Source of the DNA: JABHGY01 sp964525185
GTDB lineage: Bacteria > Fidelibacterota > Marinisomatia > Marinisomatales > UBA1611
Assembly (NCBI GenBank): GCA_964525185.1
Contig: CAZGFQ010000005.1
Coordinates: 1-64,000, forward strand
Length of the DNA stretch: 64,000 bases
Reading direction: 5' to 3'
Shown here: positions 63,501 to 64,000 of the stretch, piece after piece
Layout of the letters: each line of letters starts with the position of its first letter
Numbering within the stretch: the stretch's first letter is position 1
Translations under genes and position numbers: made by a program
Notes under the pieces: model-generated
The model's database searches: none
Seen by the model: only the letters and a program-made list of their open reading frames with translations
What the model was told of the DNA's origin: nothing

Positions 63501-63849
63501 TACTAATTATGCGTTAAGTGTTCATGGAGGGCAAGGGTCTGGACTTTATGGAATTATTCCATTTAAAGCAGATGGAGCGGGAATTAGTGTTGAAGGGAAA
63601 ACACATATATCGAAAAAAGGTAAGCTTGAAAGTAAATTGATTTGGAATAATGTAAAATTAACATCTGGGAATGTATTACCACCAGAAGCATTAATGGGAA
63701 ATCCTGTAGGGAATGGGCTTCGAACTCAAACTCGATTTCAATGGATGCTTGATGCTCGACTATCGTTAAATCTATCCTTAATAACTATTCGTGATTCTAG
63801 ATATGGATCTCTAATTACATTTAATGGGGAATTTCGTGCGTATTTCTAA
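60574..63849 (+). CDS. Large outer-membrane protein with SprA-like domain
   Basis: A 1091-residue protein with a signal peptide (about 5-22). Residues 145-260 are amphipathic strands; residues 277-332 contain GTEKVWLNGNELTRGKNHDYVVDYHTGEI and then IYIEYQYTD, a module known from SprA/Sov and other giant outer-membrane proteins. The rest is alternating barrel-like strands ending in a terminal aromatic (RAYF). It is a third the size of SprA, so it is unlikely to be the translocon itself. It overlaps a propeller gene before it and a truncated secreted gene after it, suggesting a surface complex. Confidence 0.7.
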   Translation: MYQHFKPWIGIGLFGFSCLIGQIASTTDTLEYNSNKKTFQLSHTFILDGSIKNIPYQQIHIDSVNNIEGLIYTSDSISGENKHVFSYSYLNKSLPKSVRNNVYPFKQKKIIPKERLIDKNEIHSHDYNNVQSAGSFFRQLNMTQKGGSEFSGGMKFQLQGNIYDNLQISGFISDQEFPLQPEGNSQKLGEIDQVYLQLSHPNTLLEVGDIHFSSHAGKFQHYDRKLIGIKNHFKHNNMNVETIMATTKSRFHKIEFKGKDGKQGPYQLGSDNGNIDIIIQAGTEKVWLNGNELTRGKNHDYVVDYHTGEISFTSKQLIHHDSDIYIEYQYTDYQFNRNLLGSSFSKKIEEKGNISFHWVKEDDFISSNKSEFSSEALAALKQAGDKDPYINGIQLDSTGDYYLSQSILYYFQEMDTTTIDEYERVSAVFRYNKNGNYIKKISNKGNSYYHYSSFTNENELTYSPGYSVVRPEDLQSFNIQSDWHYENNLNLKVEFAHSNQDLNRLSDMDDNDNLGVAYYLEIEKSSDLLSYENALNFRFSDWKKSIEYASLSRDTDILFNREWNLTEEQSGNFNLKTGDITVQIPERGKSTFQFSSLQYGNDQKERIHLKQDLTHKRFKDSYYSYNSVKTPGHTFLQQSAFLSIASEGISPYLHYASEYDENHKSFKITALGLRKIIQQKEWNIKVSHRSDAMELDSLLIGLEDFQEGWFIEGDMSSNNKQGWRKDFTIRKRMQNDFESGNDINYTLGQGQLSYNNNRHPIRWDIQLNSEETFKENRIVVYDSIGPGLGHYRYDEIFNDYIEDENGSYIAQTISSGQLFQASSLSGSHRFQYNMEKEKSLWKIPLSIQLENRLDYSGNEHNLETVLQPTLDNQHIIRSRWNNRLKLDYNPLKEKIRIQSWRNTSRDMNGMDPRGIDIRNSDESVILMENNRSKKWKYLNKSQWTGFRVESNISSLRNREIVGWWSEFVLTRKLTINTNYALSVHGGQGSGLYGIIPFKADGAGISVEGKTHISKKGKLESKLIWNNVKLTSGNVLPPEALMGNPVGNGLRTQTRFQWMLDARLSLNLSLITIRDSRYGSLITFNGEFRAYF

Positions 63850-64000
63850 ATATGCCATCCTTAGTTGCCTTTTAACTTTATTGTCTGGACAGGTACCTAA
63901 AAGCGTTCAATTCAGCCATCTAGATAGTATTGCTATTCATGATTCATTAAGTGTTTTACTCCAAGATGATCATTCTTCACATTATGAATATCAATTAACA
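63836..64000 (+). CDS. Truncated secreted protein gene (runs off the window)
   Basis: The first 55 codons of a gene starting GTG at 63836, 14 bases inside the large outer-membrane gene. It opens MRISKYAILSCLLTLLSGQ, a clear signal peptide, then polar sequence. No other start fits: the ATG at 63852 is in another frame and stops after seven codons. It is the fourth secreted product in this overlapping run. The product cannot be named from the part seen. Confidence 0.6.
   Translation, partial: MRISKYAILSCLLTLLSGQVPKSVQFSHLDSIAIHDSLSVLLQDDHSSHYEYQLT

Noticed and set aside
1..64000. tRNA or rRNA genes, IS elements, prophage, CRISPR arrays
   Set aside because: The intergenic spaces are short and I saw no cloverleaf, transposase, integrase or spaced direct repeats.

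Overview
The window is a compact, AT-rich bacterial chromosome segment, almost fully coding. It carries diderm markers (LptE-like lipoprotein, TonB-dependent receptor, several outer-membrane barrels). It also carries proteins with a C-terminal 'PYPNPFN ... NG.ELPSGLYFF' type-IX-secretion/FlgD-like tail, a PorZ-like double-propeller protein and a very large SprA-flavoured outer-membrane protein. Together with the gene complement this suggests the FCB group, most likely Candidatus Marinimicrobia (SAR406 / Neomarinimicrobiota). That placement is inference; no rRNA gene is present to confirm it. One 100-N run marks an assembly gap, so this is a draft scaffold, possibly a metagenome or single-cell assembly. 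I saw no tRNA, rRNA, IS element, prophage or CRISPR array.

Layout. 0.1-9 kb: cold-shock protein, small secreted protein, YggT, a reverse-strand PfkB kinase fused to a queuosine-salvage (Qng1/DUF2419-like) domain, an M1 peptidase with a sorting tail, MscS-DUF423-dUTPase in overlapping order, and groES-groEL with a terminator. 9-15.4 kb: YwaF-type membrane protein, oligopeptidase B-like S9 peptidase, aldehyde dehydrogenase and a small secreted protein in one overlapping run, then a convergent small secreted protein and a site-2 protease. 15.4-19.3 kb: PorZ-like protein and an outer-membrane barrel with calcium-loop repeats. 19.3-32.2 kb: alaS, PPC protein, RidA, DUF5683, an SLC6-type transporter broken by the gap, a membrane protein, a geranylgeranyl-reductase-family flavoprotein, a DinG-type helicase with its own exonuclease domain, hutH and guaB, closed by a two-way terminator shared with rpsT.

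32.2-34.6 kb is the main reverse-strand block: rpsT, a lipoprotein, an AI-2E family permease and a stand-alone cyclic-nucleotide-binding protein. It lies back to back with a Crp/Fnr regulator. From 34.7 kb to the right edge every gene is on the plus strand, usually with 1-20 base overlaps: MeaB, TatC, polyprenyl synthase, tandem ECF-type ATPase, CDP-alcohol phosphatidyltransferase, FtsY, RimO, UvrB, a sigma-54 activator, LptE-like protein, AsnRS, LOG-like protein, acylphosphatase, NAD synthetase, a small secreted protein, a TonB receptor, a lipid-flavoured trio (alpha/beta hydrolase, DUF4442, FabH), LepA, CPBP protease, a zinc-ribbon membrane protein, Lgt, a propeller-like secreted protein, and the large outer-membrane protein followed by a truncated secreted protein.

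Most of the content is housekeeping. The best candidate for something new is the PfkB-Qng1 fusion at 1101-2888. A ribokinase-type nucleoside kinase joined to a hydrolase whose known substrate is queuosine 5'-monophosphate would make a one-polypeptide queuosine-to-queuine salvage enzyme. It carries an endonuclease-III-like four-cysteine cluster at its end. Secondary points are an ECF-type tandem ATPase with one intact and one degenerate site, candidate leaderless promoters whose -10 box ends exactly 7 bases before the start codon, an Lgt lacking two residues known to be essential in E. coli, and an unlisted 38-residue membrane peptide gene.
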